Below, in pieces: positions 49,701 to 63,560 of a DNA stretch of 64,000 nt. Source of the stretch: Sitta carolinensis. Lineage: Eukaryota > Chordata > Aves > Passeriformes > Sittidae. Position numbers and translations under genes: made by a program. The DNA lies in NCBI GenBank assembly GCA_032173965.1, contig CM063294.1:9538452-9602451 (forward strand). Reading direction: 5' to 3'. Under the pieces are notes generated by a model that was not told the origin of the DNA, ran no database searches, and saw only the letters and a program-made list of their open reading frames with translations. Numbering within the stretch: position 1 is the stretch's first letter; each line of letters opens with the position of its first letter.

Positions 49701-51489
49701 CAGCTTAGCCATGCTATTAGACATCAGAGAATCCACGTGGGAGAGATCGACAGGAAACTGGGCGTTATCAGTTCCGCTGCCTGTGCAGCTACTCGCTCCT
49801 CATGTCAGCATCCTCCACGTGTGTGTGGCTGGAGGCGTTTGATGGGAGTGCTGTCAGCCCGGGGTGGGAGTGGGTGGTGTGTGATCACGGCAGAGGCGTC
49901 CTGCCTCCACTGCCAGTGAACTCGGCTCCACTGGGTGTGTGTGGAGCAGGGAGGGAGCTCCTTGCTCCCCCATCTCCACGGTGGAGAAGCGCTTCACCCT
50001 GCTGATGTTGGGATGTCCCATGTCCTCTGGTGCTTGTATTGGGCCTTGGGTAGGGTAGGGACACTCCTGCTGCTCCTCCCTCCTTGCAGTCTGAGACCTT
50101 CTGTGTTCTTGGTGCTGGTTTCTTTACACTTTTTTTCTAGGCCCTGAGAAGAAAAGAGAAGGATCTGGGGCCTCTTTCTCTCCCTGGACTTGTATGAGAA
50201 ACCCAGGAGAATGTGGAGGTGAAGGCATTGGCACACTGAGTGTCGGGGAGAACACAGGGCAGACCAAGCCTCTAGTGGGAGATGAGCTCTCACCACTGGA
50301 TCACTCCGGCTAATCCTGTGTCAGACCTGACCTATATATGGGGCAAGGGAGGTGGCATGTCTGTGGCAGCAGATGGTCTCTTAAAGAGCCTGGGCTCAGG
50401 GAGACTTTGTCCTGCTGGCCCCTGGCTATCCTGAAGGAAAGGATGGGCCACCTGTTGGCTGTAGAGCAGCCAGGTTCAGCCTGAGCAGCCCCTGCAGGTA
50501 GAAAGCTTTCTAAGGCTTGCAGGCTGTCTCATTCAGCATGGGTGTCACAGGTCTCTGTGGCTGGACTGGCATCCCTTGTCCTGGCCCAGAAGCACTGACC
50601 AGCCTTGCTGTAGCATAGTTTGGGCCCCTCACATGGCTTTTCAGGCAGAGCTCTGTACTTGGGGCAGTGTGATGTTGGTGTCTGTGTGCATGGCTGTGTC
50701 CCTGAGACTGTGGGCAGTGCTGTTTGCACATGCTCTGATCCTGTGGCTGGACGTGTGGTGCCCCATCCTCACTGGGCACAGCTGTGTGTGGTGTGGCTGT
50801 GCCAGGGGAATGATCCAGCCTGGCTGAGCAGGGAGTGTGAGCAGAGTGTGAGCTGTGTTCATCGATGGCTTCTCCTGATGCTGTCCTGTGGACATTGATA
50901 GCTGCTGCCCGTGGGGGAGCTGGGGATGCTGGAGCGGGTCTGGAGGGAGTGTCTGCACACATATCCACCATCTGTGGCCTCTGCCTGCTGCCTGTGCTCT
51001 GCCCAGGATCAGACCGTGTCCTGGCAGCCTTGTGAAGATGCAGTGCTGCCTCTGCCCACAAATGGCAAGGTCGAAGGACAGAGTGCTGTTTTCTTCTCTT
51101 CCCTGCAGTCCCCAGCTCCTGAAGCAAAGAGGCTGTAGTGGAACAGACATGGAGGGTGGTTGTTCAGGTTTGGGCTGATTCAATCCTTTGGCTCTTCCTG
51201 CTGGAGTTCTTGCCTGAGTGCGTGACTCTGACACCATCACAGGTCTGCCCTGCTGTGCTGCCTTCCTGTCCTGTGTCCCCTACTATGGGGACAGAAGCAG
51301 TTGGCCCTGGTGCTACTGACAGTTATGGTAGAGTGATCTTGCCCCAGAACGCTCTGTGTCCTGGAGGATCCTTGAGCCTGGTGTAGTTCCTCCTGCACGC
51401 CTGGATTTGTGGTGAAGAGGTGAGAGCCTTGAGAGGGCCCTGAAGGGACCTAGGCAGAGGGCTGGAATCGGGCAAAGCTGAATCCGACT

Positions 51490-51660
51490 GCTCATAGCAA
51501 CAATGAGCTACTGAATTGTTAAATCGTTGATCTGAGGTTTTCTTTGAAAGGGGTGATGCTACAAATTAATTAGCTCCCTTTTGGTTGTTAGCACTTTAAA
51601 GCCCAGCTGTCAGGGGAGGGCTGGTTTATAGGCATTACATCAGGGCTGCCGGCTGGCTCG
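51490..51660. promoter_or_regulatory. Candidate conserved noncoding element in RNF44 intron
   Basis: A dense block with GAATTGTTAAATCGTTGATC, CTACAAATTAATTAGCTCCC, GTTAGCACTTTAAAG, GCCCAGCTGTCAGG and GGTTTATAGGCATTACATC. It has several homeobox words and an E-box, ending where the GC-rich minisatellite region begins. Confidence 0.4.
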
Positions 51661-51837
51661 CTCGCCTACCTGGGAGTTTCTAAGTGTGCGTTGTAACCGG
51701 GGGAAATTTGGCTCGGTGCAGCATCTGGCGCTCAGTGAAACTGCTGCGATGCGCTGTCCTGAGCACGGGGATTTGACTGGTGCCTAAGCAGTGCTGCTGG
51801 GGCACATGGGGAGCCGGTGGCACAGCCGCCTGAGCTC

Positions 51838-52285
51838 CCGGGGAGCCGGTGGCTCTGCCTCTCGGTGTGCAGCTCCCAGGGAGCCGGTGGCTCTCCCTCT
51901 GTTTGCAGCTCCCTGGGAGCCGGTGGCTCTGCCTCTCGGTGTGCAGCTCCCAGGGAGCCGGTGGCTCTCCCTCTGTTTGCAGCTCCCAGGGAGCCGGTGG
52001 CTCTCCCTCTGTTTGCAGCTCCCTGGGAGCCCGTGGCTCTGCCTCTCGGTGTGCAGCTCCCTGGGAGCCGGTGGCTCTGCCTCTCGGTGTGCAGCTCCCG
52101 GGGAGCCCGTGGCTCTGCCTCTCGGTGTGCAGCTCCCTGGGAGCCGGTGGCTCTGCCTCTCGGTGTGCAGCTCCCGGGGAGCCCGTGGCTCTGCCTCTCG
52201 GTGTGCAGCTCCCTGGGAGCCGGTGGCTCTGCCTCTCGGTGTGCAGCTCCCGGGAGCCGGTGGCTCTGCCTCTCGGTGTCCTGCT
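51838..52285. repeat. 38-bp minisatellite, about 12 units
   Basis: Tandem units of CTCCCNGGGAGCCGGTGGCT followed by CTGCCTCTCGGTGTGCAG (38 bases), with a 36-base variant ending CTCCCTCTGTTTGCAG at three positions in the 5' third. In the 3' half, units with CTCCCGGGGAGCCC alternate with units with CTCCCTGGGAGCCGG, pointing to higher-order (dimer) expansion. A degenerate half-unit precedes the array, and the last unit decays into TCCTGCTTCTCAG. Because 38 is not a multiple of 3 and the unit lacks stops, all three plus frames stay open. Confidence 0.95.
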
Positions 52286-52779
52286 TCTCAGCGTTAGCTA
52301 CCGGCCGGGTGACTCGCTCAGGTGAGCTGCAGGTGTGCAGGAGATGGTCCGAGTAGTTCCTGCTTCTTGCTTAATTAATGTGAGAGAATAAGAGGCTTTT
52401 CTGAAGCAAAAGGGCTTTTCTGGTGTGTAAAAGTTTGAACTGGCTACGGATGCCCTGGGTGAGCTGTCGGTGCGGGCAAAGGGCTCGATGTGCTGAGCGG
52501 AGGGGAGTAGCTCCTCCATGCTCCCGTCCGAGCGCGGAAGGTGGCGCGGAGCCGAGCCCCTGCTTCCCCACCCCCGGGTTTTTCTGCCCACCAGCACAGA
52601 GGCACGGCGACTCCCGGGCACACGGGGATGCGGTCCCCGCGGCCCGCCGGGCCCACGGAGCTGCCAGCCCGGTGAGCAGGGGCCCGGGAGTGATGCGGGG
52701 GCACAGCCGCAGGTACGGTACCACCAGCCTTAAGGCCTGACCCAGCAGGGCAAGATGGGCGGTAGCGGCACCAGGCCGC

Positions 52780-53900
52780 TTGAGGAGGGCGGTGGGTGCC
52801 CGGTGCCGCCCGCTCTGGGCCCAGCCCGGTGGTCCCGGGCGGGGGTCGCTGCCCCGCGTGGCGGCCCCGCGCTCCAAGATGGCTGCGGACCGTGACACGC
52901 CTGGTCACGTGGGACGCGCGCGCGCCGCGCCGCCCCCCCCCCCCCCCCCCCCCCGGTGCCCCCGGCCGCCCCCCGCGTCCCCCCCGCGCCAGCCGCGCGC
53001 GCCCCCCGTGCCCCCGAGCGCCGGGAGCCGGTCCGGGGCGTCCCGCCGGTTCTTAAAGGGACAGGCACCCCCCGCGCAGCCCGGCCCGCCGCGGCCGCCC
53101 CGCGCCGCGGAAAACAAAGAGGCACCGGAAACAGCGGCGGCGGGGAGGGGGCCGGCCCGGCGGGAGGCGGGCGGGAGGGAGGGAGGGGAGGGCCGGCGGC
53201 GGGCCGGCGGGGGGGGGGGGGCAGGCCCGGGCCCGGCGTCGGCGAACAAAGAGCGGCGGGAGGGAGGGGGCGGGGGCGCCGCAGCGGCACCGGAGCGGCG
53301 GCCCAGGCCATCGGTGCAGGTACGTGCGGGCCGGGGGGGGGCGGGAGCGGGGCGGGGGCGGGGGCCGTCCCCCGGACCCCCGACGGCACCTGCCCCGGGC
53401 GGCGGCGGCGGGGTCCGGCGGCCGCCTTTGTTATTGCTTTTGTTTGGCGCCGAGCACATGGCCCCGGAGCGGCCGCTCTTAAAGCCACAGCTCCGCACCG
53501 GCACCGGCAGGGCTCCGCGGCGGGGGGCACGGGCTGGGGGGCGCTCCCGGGTGCCGGCGGCCGCGGTGCCTGCTCGGCGTGCTGCACCGTGGGGCGCTCC
53601 GTCGGTGCGCTCCGGGATGTGCTGCTCGCCCCGCCGTCCGCACACCCACGGTCGGGTTCGGGTCGGGGCTGGGGCTGGCTTTGGGGTCGACTTTCCGAAG
53701 GGGCTGCCGGTGTGGCGGGGCTAGCGGTGACCCCGCTCCCGGGGGTCTGGCGGCGCTCGCGTAGGAACGGCGAGGAAGGGGCTACGGGAGAGCTCGGGGT
53801 GCCGGGACGGAGCCGGCGGCGGATGGCATCGGGGTGGCAGGACCCCCGGGGCGGGCGGCTCCCCCGGCAGCCCCGAAGCCCGGCTCTGCCCGAGCAGATG
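52780..53900. promoter_or_regulatory. RNF44: RNF44 CpG island 2, alternative promoter candidate
   Basis: The most GC-rich part of the window, with C22 at 52,933-52,954, a G13 run at 53,209-53,221 and many GC boxes. A strong plus-strand donor (GGTGCAG|GTACGTGCG) ends a putative noncoding exon at 53,319. Being 2.6 kb from the first coding exon, it is a plausible second RNF44 promoter. Long frames here are not credible genes. Confidence 0.55.
52933..52954. repeat. Poly-C tract (C22)
   Basis: Twenty-two consecutive cytosines inside CpG island 2; the exact length is unreliable. Confidence 0.9.
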
Positions 53901-55939
53901 GCACCGGGCGTGAGCGCTGGCGCGCTGCTAACTTTGTTCTCGGCGGGGCTCGGGAGCCGCCTCCCCCCGCCCCTCCGAGGGGCTGCGGGGCCGCGATCCC
54001 CTTCGCTTCGGAGCAGCGGTGGCCTCCGCAAGGGTCAGGGTCACCCTGCTCGGCGTGGCCGCTGGCTTCCAGCCAGGGGTGCAGAGGGAGCCGGGTGTGC
54101 TCGTTTGGGACAGGAGGGTGGGTACCTTATGGGTGCTGGTTGTGGCTGGGTGAGGGCCGGGCCAACGCTGTCCCGCAAGCTCTCCTGCCTCGGAATGCTG
54201 TCCTGGGGTTCCGGGAGCACAGGCAGCCCCTCGCTGTGGAGGTCGCAGGAACAGGCGAGCCCCTGTATGGCTTCAGTGTTCCTCTTCAGACGTGCTGCCT
54301 ATCCCCAAGGCAATCGTCGTGGTGCCTGATCTGGAAGGTGCCCGCTGGGTCACACAGGGCCTTGGCACCACGTTTGCTCCGAGAGCAGGATGTGGAACTG
54401 GAAGCAGTAACACCTCAGAGAGGCTTCTTCAGAGTGGGGCTAAACCTGGTTTGTTGCTGAATTCTGGCCCCTAGCCCACTCAGGGGCATATTGCAGCCAG
54501 GCAGAGCTTCAAGGTGGTTAGGATAAACTCCCTGTGGAAGGAACCTGCTGTTCAGGCACACCCCCTTCCCTGGTGACAGTCACAGACAGGTTCTTGGGGG
54601 GTTCAGCCTGTGGCTTTTGTTTTTCTTCTTCCTTTTTCCTACCAAAACAAAGAGAGAAATTTGCTTTCAGCTTCCGCGGTAATGTGGAAATGAAGGTGAC
54701 GTTAAGAAGAGACTTGTGTTTGGCACAGGACTTGCCCCAGTGATTGTTGATACCCATCACCCAAAAGTGGCATTGCAGCTTCTCTCTGCTGGGCTGAGGT
54801 CCCCTCACTGAGCAGCATTCCCCAGGCTCCAGGTCCCTGGCGTGTCTTTGCCATGGGCACTAGGGAGGAGGTGGGGCTGAAGAAGCTGCTCTGGGGGGAC
54901 CTCCCCAGCCTGCAGTGAGCTGGATTTAGGGAAGTGTGGGCTGTGGTGCCAAGGCCATGGCTGCTGCTGTGTGCTTGCCTGGTGCTGTAGAGGCCGAAGG
55001 ACGCTGGGCAATGGAAGGGTACCCAGGGAGGATTTTGGATACACAAAGAGCCAAGGAAGACCGTTTTGGGACCTGGGAAAGCAGAGCCTGGGGAAGCACA
55101 GACCCAAATGCAGATGTTTCCTCTGTGCAGTGCCAGGCTTCATTGGGGCTGAGGGGTCGAGCTGTGTCCTGGCAGGGGGCTCTGGTGCAGGAGCACCAGT
55201 CAGGCTGGGTGCAAGAGGGCAGATGGGGCAGGGCCAGGGCAGTGTTCCCACTGTCCCACTGCCTTGGGCAGCAGAGCTGCTTGCCTGGCTTCAGCAGAGT
55301 TCATGCTTGTCCCCTGCTTCATGGGAATGTGTGGCTGTGCCCTGTTTGCAGCAGGGATTTGAAGTGCACAGAGAAGGGCCATGAGCCCTGCTGCCACCAC
55401 CATCCTCCGTGCCTGGTGGGGCAGAAGTGTCACTCCAGAGTAGGATGTGCAGGAGCTCAGCGACAAAGAGCACCCCCAGAGCAGCATCAAGGACCTGCTG
55501 GAAACTCCCCATGCCATGCTCATGGTCCCTGTTGGCCGGTGAGCAAGCTGGGATGTTGCCACGGACACAGGGCTCTTCATCACTTTTTTCCTCTGTGCCA
55601 AAAATAAGTTCTTCTCTCTCTGTGTCTGTGTTGTGCATGGAGGGTGACTCTGGCCATGAAAGGGAGGGACAGTAACAAGAGGGTTGAGTACAGGCTTTTC
55701 CTATCCCCTCTTAGGGCCGTATCCAGCCCCAGGAGATGGTGTGGGTGCAGCTCTAGGCAGAGGAGCAGCAAGAGGTCCAGCTATTAGCATCACCATCCTT
55801 GCGAGGATGGGGCAGCAGCCTGAGCGGTGGCGGGACAGTGCCATGACCCGCTGTCCCTCTTGCAGAATTCAAGGTGCTGCTGTCTTGCCCTGCCTGGAGC
55901 CTGAGGTCCCGCGTGCCCACCCGCCTCCCGACGTCACCA

Positions 55940-59225
<3,286 letters not shown>

Positions 59226-60699
59226 GGCTGGCGGGCGCTGTGCCGCACAATTCGCTAGAGGACAAGGATGCCAGGCTGGGGCGGGGGCCGCTGCCCGCTG
59301 CTAGGGCCTGACCCTGCGCTTACCCCCCCTCCCCAAAGCCTCTCCTCGGATGTGGTGAGCATTGAGCAGTCCGGGCTCCCGGCCAGCCCTCCTCCTCCCC
59401 GCCGGGGCACGGACTCGGCCGGACGCCTGCCCGCTGCGCTCCCAGGGCCCTGAATCGTGTTGTGCTGGAGGTGGGAGGTGCGTGGCTGTGCCCTCTGCAC
59501 TCCAAAGACGCTGTTGTTGCTCCATCACTTTCCAGTTCTTTGTACTCTGCTAGGGAATTAGTGGGTTTTCCCTTTGTCACTATTTTTTTTTTTACGATAG
59601 TTTTTTTTCCCCCCCTTGTTTCCTTTTCCTTTCCGTCACGTTTTTGGTTCCTTGGCCGTTTGCCTTCGGCGTTGCTCTCGGGAGGACACGGGGAGGAGAG
59701 AGGAGGGAGCGCTGCGGGTTTGATGCCGGCAGCACCCCAGCCCCAGGGACAGCCGGAGGAGGTGGCTGGCGGAGCGAGGCTAAGGTGGGACACCAGCGCA
59801 ACCCCGCGGCATGGCTGGGGCAGACAGGCAGGAACACAGGAATGCCTCTGTCCCCGCTCCCGTGCGCAGCCTGGCACAGCCTCTCTCCTGCCTCGGCTGC
59901 CCTGAGGAGCCCCAGAGGGCTATGGCTGCTTGGGGTCTTTCGCCAGTGGGAGGGTGGTGCTGGCGCGGCCCTGGCCCCTCTCCCTGTTCATTCCCCTGTG
60001 CCTGGCCAGTGCAGCTCCCGGGGCCAGCCCATGTGGCATCCCGCAAGGCAGCCGAGCTTGAGGAGGGGACACCAACCCCGTTCCTAGGGCTTTGGGCATG
60101 TGGTGTCCCCGGTGTGCTGCCGGGCCCCCGGCTCCTGCTCGTTTCTCTGTCCCGACGACGTAGCCCCGTGCCCCGTCCTGCTGGCTGGACGGCGCTGTTT
60201 CCCCGGCCGGTGGGCAGCGAGGGGCCGGCTGGGCTGCGGCCCCCAGAGCGGGGGGGGTTTATTCATAACCTCGTGGAGTATTTTCAGTGCTACCCTGGCC
60301 TTGGCCCGGCTGGTGTGGGGGAGCTGTGAGCGGTCCCCTTGCCACCGTATCCCCCCCTGCCCTTGCAGGGCCGGGGGAGAAGCCACCACGCCGCCGCCCG
60401 GCTCCATCAATCCCGCGTGGCCGTTGTTTTGCATGATTAATTAGCGAGGAGGGTGACGGGAGGCGGTGGCAGGGGTGGTGGTGAGAGCACCGCCCTCCCC
60501 TCCTGGCGCGTCACTGACGCCTGGGAGCTTCCGAGCGGACGCCAGCCCTATGTAAATGTTCACAAATATGCATGCATGTCTGACCAGCTTGGAACGTGGT
60601 CTTGGCTACGTCTAGCCGGCTGTGGGGTGAGGGGGGTGGGGAGAGGGGTTTTTGTGCTCAGCTGATACTGCCATGCACTGTACTGCACATGTCCGCAAC

Positions 60700-61260
60700 G
60701 CCACAGCAGGACCGTGAGACTTTCAGGGCCGTCCCCGCGGGGTCCGCGCCCGCGGCGGCGGCGTGTGCAAGGGACCGGGGTGGGAGGGGGCGGCTCCCCG
60801 CGGGGCGGGGGGCAGGCGCGGGGCTGGGCCCCGGCGGTGGCTCGGCCGGGTGCGAGGTGAGGGGCCGCGCCTGGCACACGGGTGGGCACGATGGTGTTCC
60901 CCACGCTGAGGGCCGGAGGGCAGTGCCAGCCGCCGGTGGGCCGGCCCCGACCGCTGCCCGGTCGGGCGCGGGGGCGGCGAGCGGTGGGGGGCTACGGGCC
61001 AGCTCCCCCTCGCCGCCCTTTCCCACCTCTCCGGCGGCCGCTCTCCGTGCGGAGCGCCGAGGCCAAGGGCCCCGGCCCGGCGCCACCCGCTCCACCGTGG
61101 CACGGGCGCCGGCACCGCTGGGCTCGGTGCCCCTTGGGCAGGACCCCGGCCCCCTCCCCGTCCCTCACTCAGTGACAGATAACCAAAGGAGTCCCCGGCT
61201 TCGCGCCCCCGGAGACGCCCCCCTCCTCCCCTCCCGCCCTCGCGGTGCCCAGGGAGCCAG
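60700..61260. promoter_or_regulatory. CpG island inside the RNF44 3'UTR
   Basis: A CpG-dense block (GGGGTCCGCGCCCGCGGCGG, GGCGGCTCCCCGCGGGGCGG) lies between AT-rich 3'UTR parts. An island here could mark an antisense or intragenic promoter, or simply high GC in this region. No exon is assigned. Confidence 0.5.
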
Positions 61261-61587
61261 GAAAGCCTTACGGTCCTTTGACGGCGACTCGAAAGCTCAC
61301 AGCTCGTGTGCTGCAGAATTTATTCCAATGAGCAGCTAAAAGTATCATTTAAAAAAAAATAACAAAAAGAAAAAATGACAAAAAAAATACTAAAAAACAA
61401 TTATTTAGGGTGTTTGTGATTGCTGACTGCGCTGTAGATACCACTGTTTACCAATGAATTCCTGTGGTGGGATAGTGGACTGTTTACTGTTCTATTATAC
61501 CAGTCCCCGGGCCCTCCGGTGGGACCCCCGCGTTCCCCGCGGCTCCCCGGAAGGTGCTAGGACATGTGTTCTGTGTTAGAAAGTTTT

Positions 61588-61626
61588 TATATATATATAT
61601 ATATATATATAAATATATATATATAA
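61588..61626. repeat. (TA)n microsatellite in RNF44 3'UTR
   Basis: About 19 TA units interrupted once by AAA, flanked by T runs. Confidence 0.9.
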
Positions 61627-61947
61627 TTTTTTTTGCTCTGTTACTTGCACATTTTACAGTTACCTCATTTTTCCCATGTATGTATTTGAAAAAAGGCTAA
61701 TATATAGAAAAAAAAGGTTCTTAAAGCTCTAAAAGTGTTTGTTTTTTTCCATTCCATTGGAATCATATTGGTTTTGTAGCATTTAACATAACTAGTATGT
61801 TGTATTATATATATGTGTATTATACTGATTGAAATTTTTAACAGATTTGTACTTTTTTTAAAATGAAAGTTGCTAGTTCTGCTTGACCAAGTAGTGCAAT
61901 CATTATTTTTTTTAATGTTGTGGCTGATTTTGAGAGGGATATTCACT

Positions 61948-61953
61948 AATAAA
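61948..61953 (+). terminator. RNF44 poly(A) signal
   Basis: AATAAA in CACTAATAAATGTATGATG, followed by a TG-containing downstream region; the last canonical plus-strand hexamer before FAF2. Confidence 0.85.
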
Positions 61954-61974
61954 TGTATGATGTATACCAACGTG

Positions 61975-62735
61975 CTGAGCCCAGCTCTTGTCTCCACAGG
62001 GGCTTGAGGGGAAGCATGGGGGCCAGGGCTGGGAAGGAGCTGCTGCAGCTGGAAGGGCCGTGGAGAGGCCAGGAGAGCCTGAGGGTGGGAGCAGGGACTG
62101 GGTGGATGCTTTGCCCCAGCAGGATCTGGTTTTAAGCAGCACCACATCCCCCTCCTTCCCACCTAGAGCCCCCTCACGGCTGGCACAGACAGAAGTGCTC
62201 CTGGCTGCAGAGCTCCCTGGGTGGCTCCAGCTTCCACCTCTCCTTCCCAACCCTCCAGCATTCCCATCTGGGCCAGGGACGAGGCTGGCCCTGTGTTCTG
62301 CCCAGGGCAGGGGGTTGGAGGGAGATGTGCTGAGATTGCCTCCAGCCCCAGCCATCCTTGGCTCCAGAACAGGTCACTGGAAGAACAGGCTCCCCACTCT
62401 GCCCTGGGGCGGCTGCTGCCTCAGCTCCGCCGCCCTGGCCAAGCCTCTGGCAGGCACCAGCCTTCCACTCCCCTCCCACACCTTTTCCACCTCCCACCTG
62501 CTCCGGGAGGGCTGACCCAGCCTCATCAGCTCCCTCCCAGCCTGAGCCCAGAGCCGCTGGCACAGCAGCACCCCCAGCCTGCTGGGCATGCTCCTGGCCC
62601 CTGCAACAGCTCCAGTGGCACAAAATCACCAGTGTGAGACCAGAGCCTGAGTGCACCCACACTAGTGGGAGCCACAAGCCCCAGAGCAACTGACCCCCCT
62701 CCCTGGGGCAGGGGCAGAAAGCAGCAGCACAGACA
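61975..62735. other. RNF44-FAF2 convergent intergenic interval
   Basis: About 760 bases of GC-rich sequence between two tail-to-tail genes. No gene is supported on either strand. Confidence 0.6.
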
Positions 62736-62749
62736 TGCTAGAGGCAGAG

Positions 62750-62755
62750 TTTATT
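62750..62755 (-). terminator. FAF2 poly(A) signal
   Basis: Plus-strand TTTATT (AATAAA on the minus strand), 620 bases beyond the FAF2 stop and the last canonical hexamer before the intergenic GC-rich DNA. Confidence 0.7.
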
Positions 62756-63309
62756 ACACTATGCAGGCTAAGAACCCTGGGCAAGACCCCACATGGGTAA
62801 GAATTGAACCAGCTCTTTATCAAAAAGTTAATACTATAGTCAACCCCAATCTCCTTTGGTCATTACAAAGCAAGAGAAATATTAAAAGAACAGTATTTAT
62901 ACACAGAGGGAAGCTGAAGAAAATCTGTCCAGCCCTTTTCCCCCCACCCCACTCCCAGCACTGTCCGGTGCTCGGTCTTGTGTCTCTCAGGAGCAGCAGA
63001 GTATCAAATCTTCACGAGATGTTGCGTTGCTGGGGTTTTATTATTATTGTCATCAATAAAAGCAATAATTACCAAGAGCTGCCATTCCTGTTCCTCCCCA
63101 GGGAGGGCAGAGGGGCAACACCAGCTCCCCCCTGTGTGCCCCCCGGTGCAGGGGATGGCTGTGCGCCCGCGCCCTCTCGCCAGCGCGCACACGCAGCACA
63201 GCTGGCACAGGCCATGTGGTCTCTGATCCCTCGTTTGTATGCAGTCTTTTAAAAAAAATATCGTATTATAATAATAATATGAATTTCTCTTTCCGTCTTG
63301 TGTCTTCTG

Positions 63310-63370
63310 GAAAAAAAACAAAACAAAACAAAAACCTGAAACAACAAAACAAACAAAAACAAAACCAAAA
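63310..63370. repeat. A/C-rich simple tract (AAAAC)n
   Basis: Degenerate AAAAC/AAAC units with an A8 run, equal to (TTTTG)n in the FAF2 mRNA directly downstream of the stop codon. Confidence 0.8.
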
Positions 63371-63377
63371 AGAAGTG

Positions 63378-63560
63378 TCAATCGTCCGTGAGGTCCTGCA
63401 CAAAGAGGACTTCCGTGTGGCTGAGTCCGGCCTCCTGCAGCGTGGGGGGGTTGGGCCACTCCTCTGTAGGGAGGCAGGGCAGGACGCGGCGAGGGAAGTT
63501 GGCCTCAATCTGGAACTTCTCAGGGCTTTCTTTCAAGGAGAACAGGAAGTCGTGGATCAC
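63378..63560 (-). CDS. FAF2: FAF2 (UBXD8), last coding exon; gene continues past the window end
   Basis: Sixty codons plus stop after a consensus acceptor (TTTCCCAG). The peptide reads VIHDFLFSLKESPEKFQIEA, then NFPRRVLPCLPTEEWPNPPT, then LQEAGLSHTEVLFVQDLTDD. It is the C-terminal half of the UBX domain of FAF2 and nearly identical to the human protein. The FPRR loop is the UBX element that docks on p97/VCP. FAF2 is a hairpin-anchored ER and lipid-droplet protein that recruits p97 for ER-associated degradation and limits lipid-droplet lipase activity; its UBA, hairpin and UAS domains are upstream, beyond 64,000. The entry phase is 0. The gene is tail-to-tail with RNF44 as in mammals. Confidence 0.96.
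   Translation of the reverse strand: MIHDFLFSLKESPEKFQIEANFPRRVLPCLPTEEWPNPPTLQEAGLSHTEVLFVQDLTDD

Larger units (their letters stand above)
43893..55865 (+). other. RNF44: RNF44 5' intronic region (~12 kb)
   Basis: No protein-coding exon is recognised. The region contains candidate conserved elements near 45.1, 46.6 and 51.5 kb, a C19 run at 45,331-45,349, a 38-bp minisatellite at 51.8-52.3 kb and a second CpG island at 52.8-53.9 kb. Any unrecognised alternative noncoding exons would lie here. Confidence 0.5.
59226..61970 (+). other. RNF44: RNF44 3'UTR (~2.7 kb)
   Basis: Runs from the stop to the AATAAA at 61,948. Three parts stand out: T-rich sequence at 59,560-59,660; a CpG-island-like block at 60,700-61,260; and a very AT-rich final 650 bases with A-runs, a TA microsatellite and several TGTAAAT/TATTTA words that would bind AU-rich-element and Pumilio-type proteins. 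No internal gene is recognised. Confidence 0.75.
62740..63377 (-). other. FAF2: FAF2 3'UTR (minus strand)
   Basis: From the FAF2 stop to the minus-strand AATAAA at 62,750-62,755. It contains a T-rich (TTTTG)-type tract immediately after the stop (plus-strand A/C-rich, 63,310-63,370), an AT block at 63,248-63,290, and an internal TTTATT at 63,035-63,040 that could serve as an earlier poly(A) signal. Confidence 0.75.

Noticed and set aside
51791..52356. Three overlapping frames encoding a repeated ALPLGVQLPGSRW-like peptide
   Set aside because: They are produced by the 38-bp minisatellite lacking stops in any frame, not by a coding gene.
52730..54329. Plus- and minus-strand frames above 400 codons
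   Set aside because: They lie in CpG island 2 across C22 and G13 homopolymers; composition artefacts with low-complexity protein.
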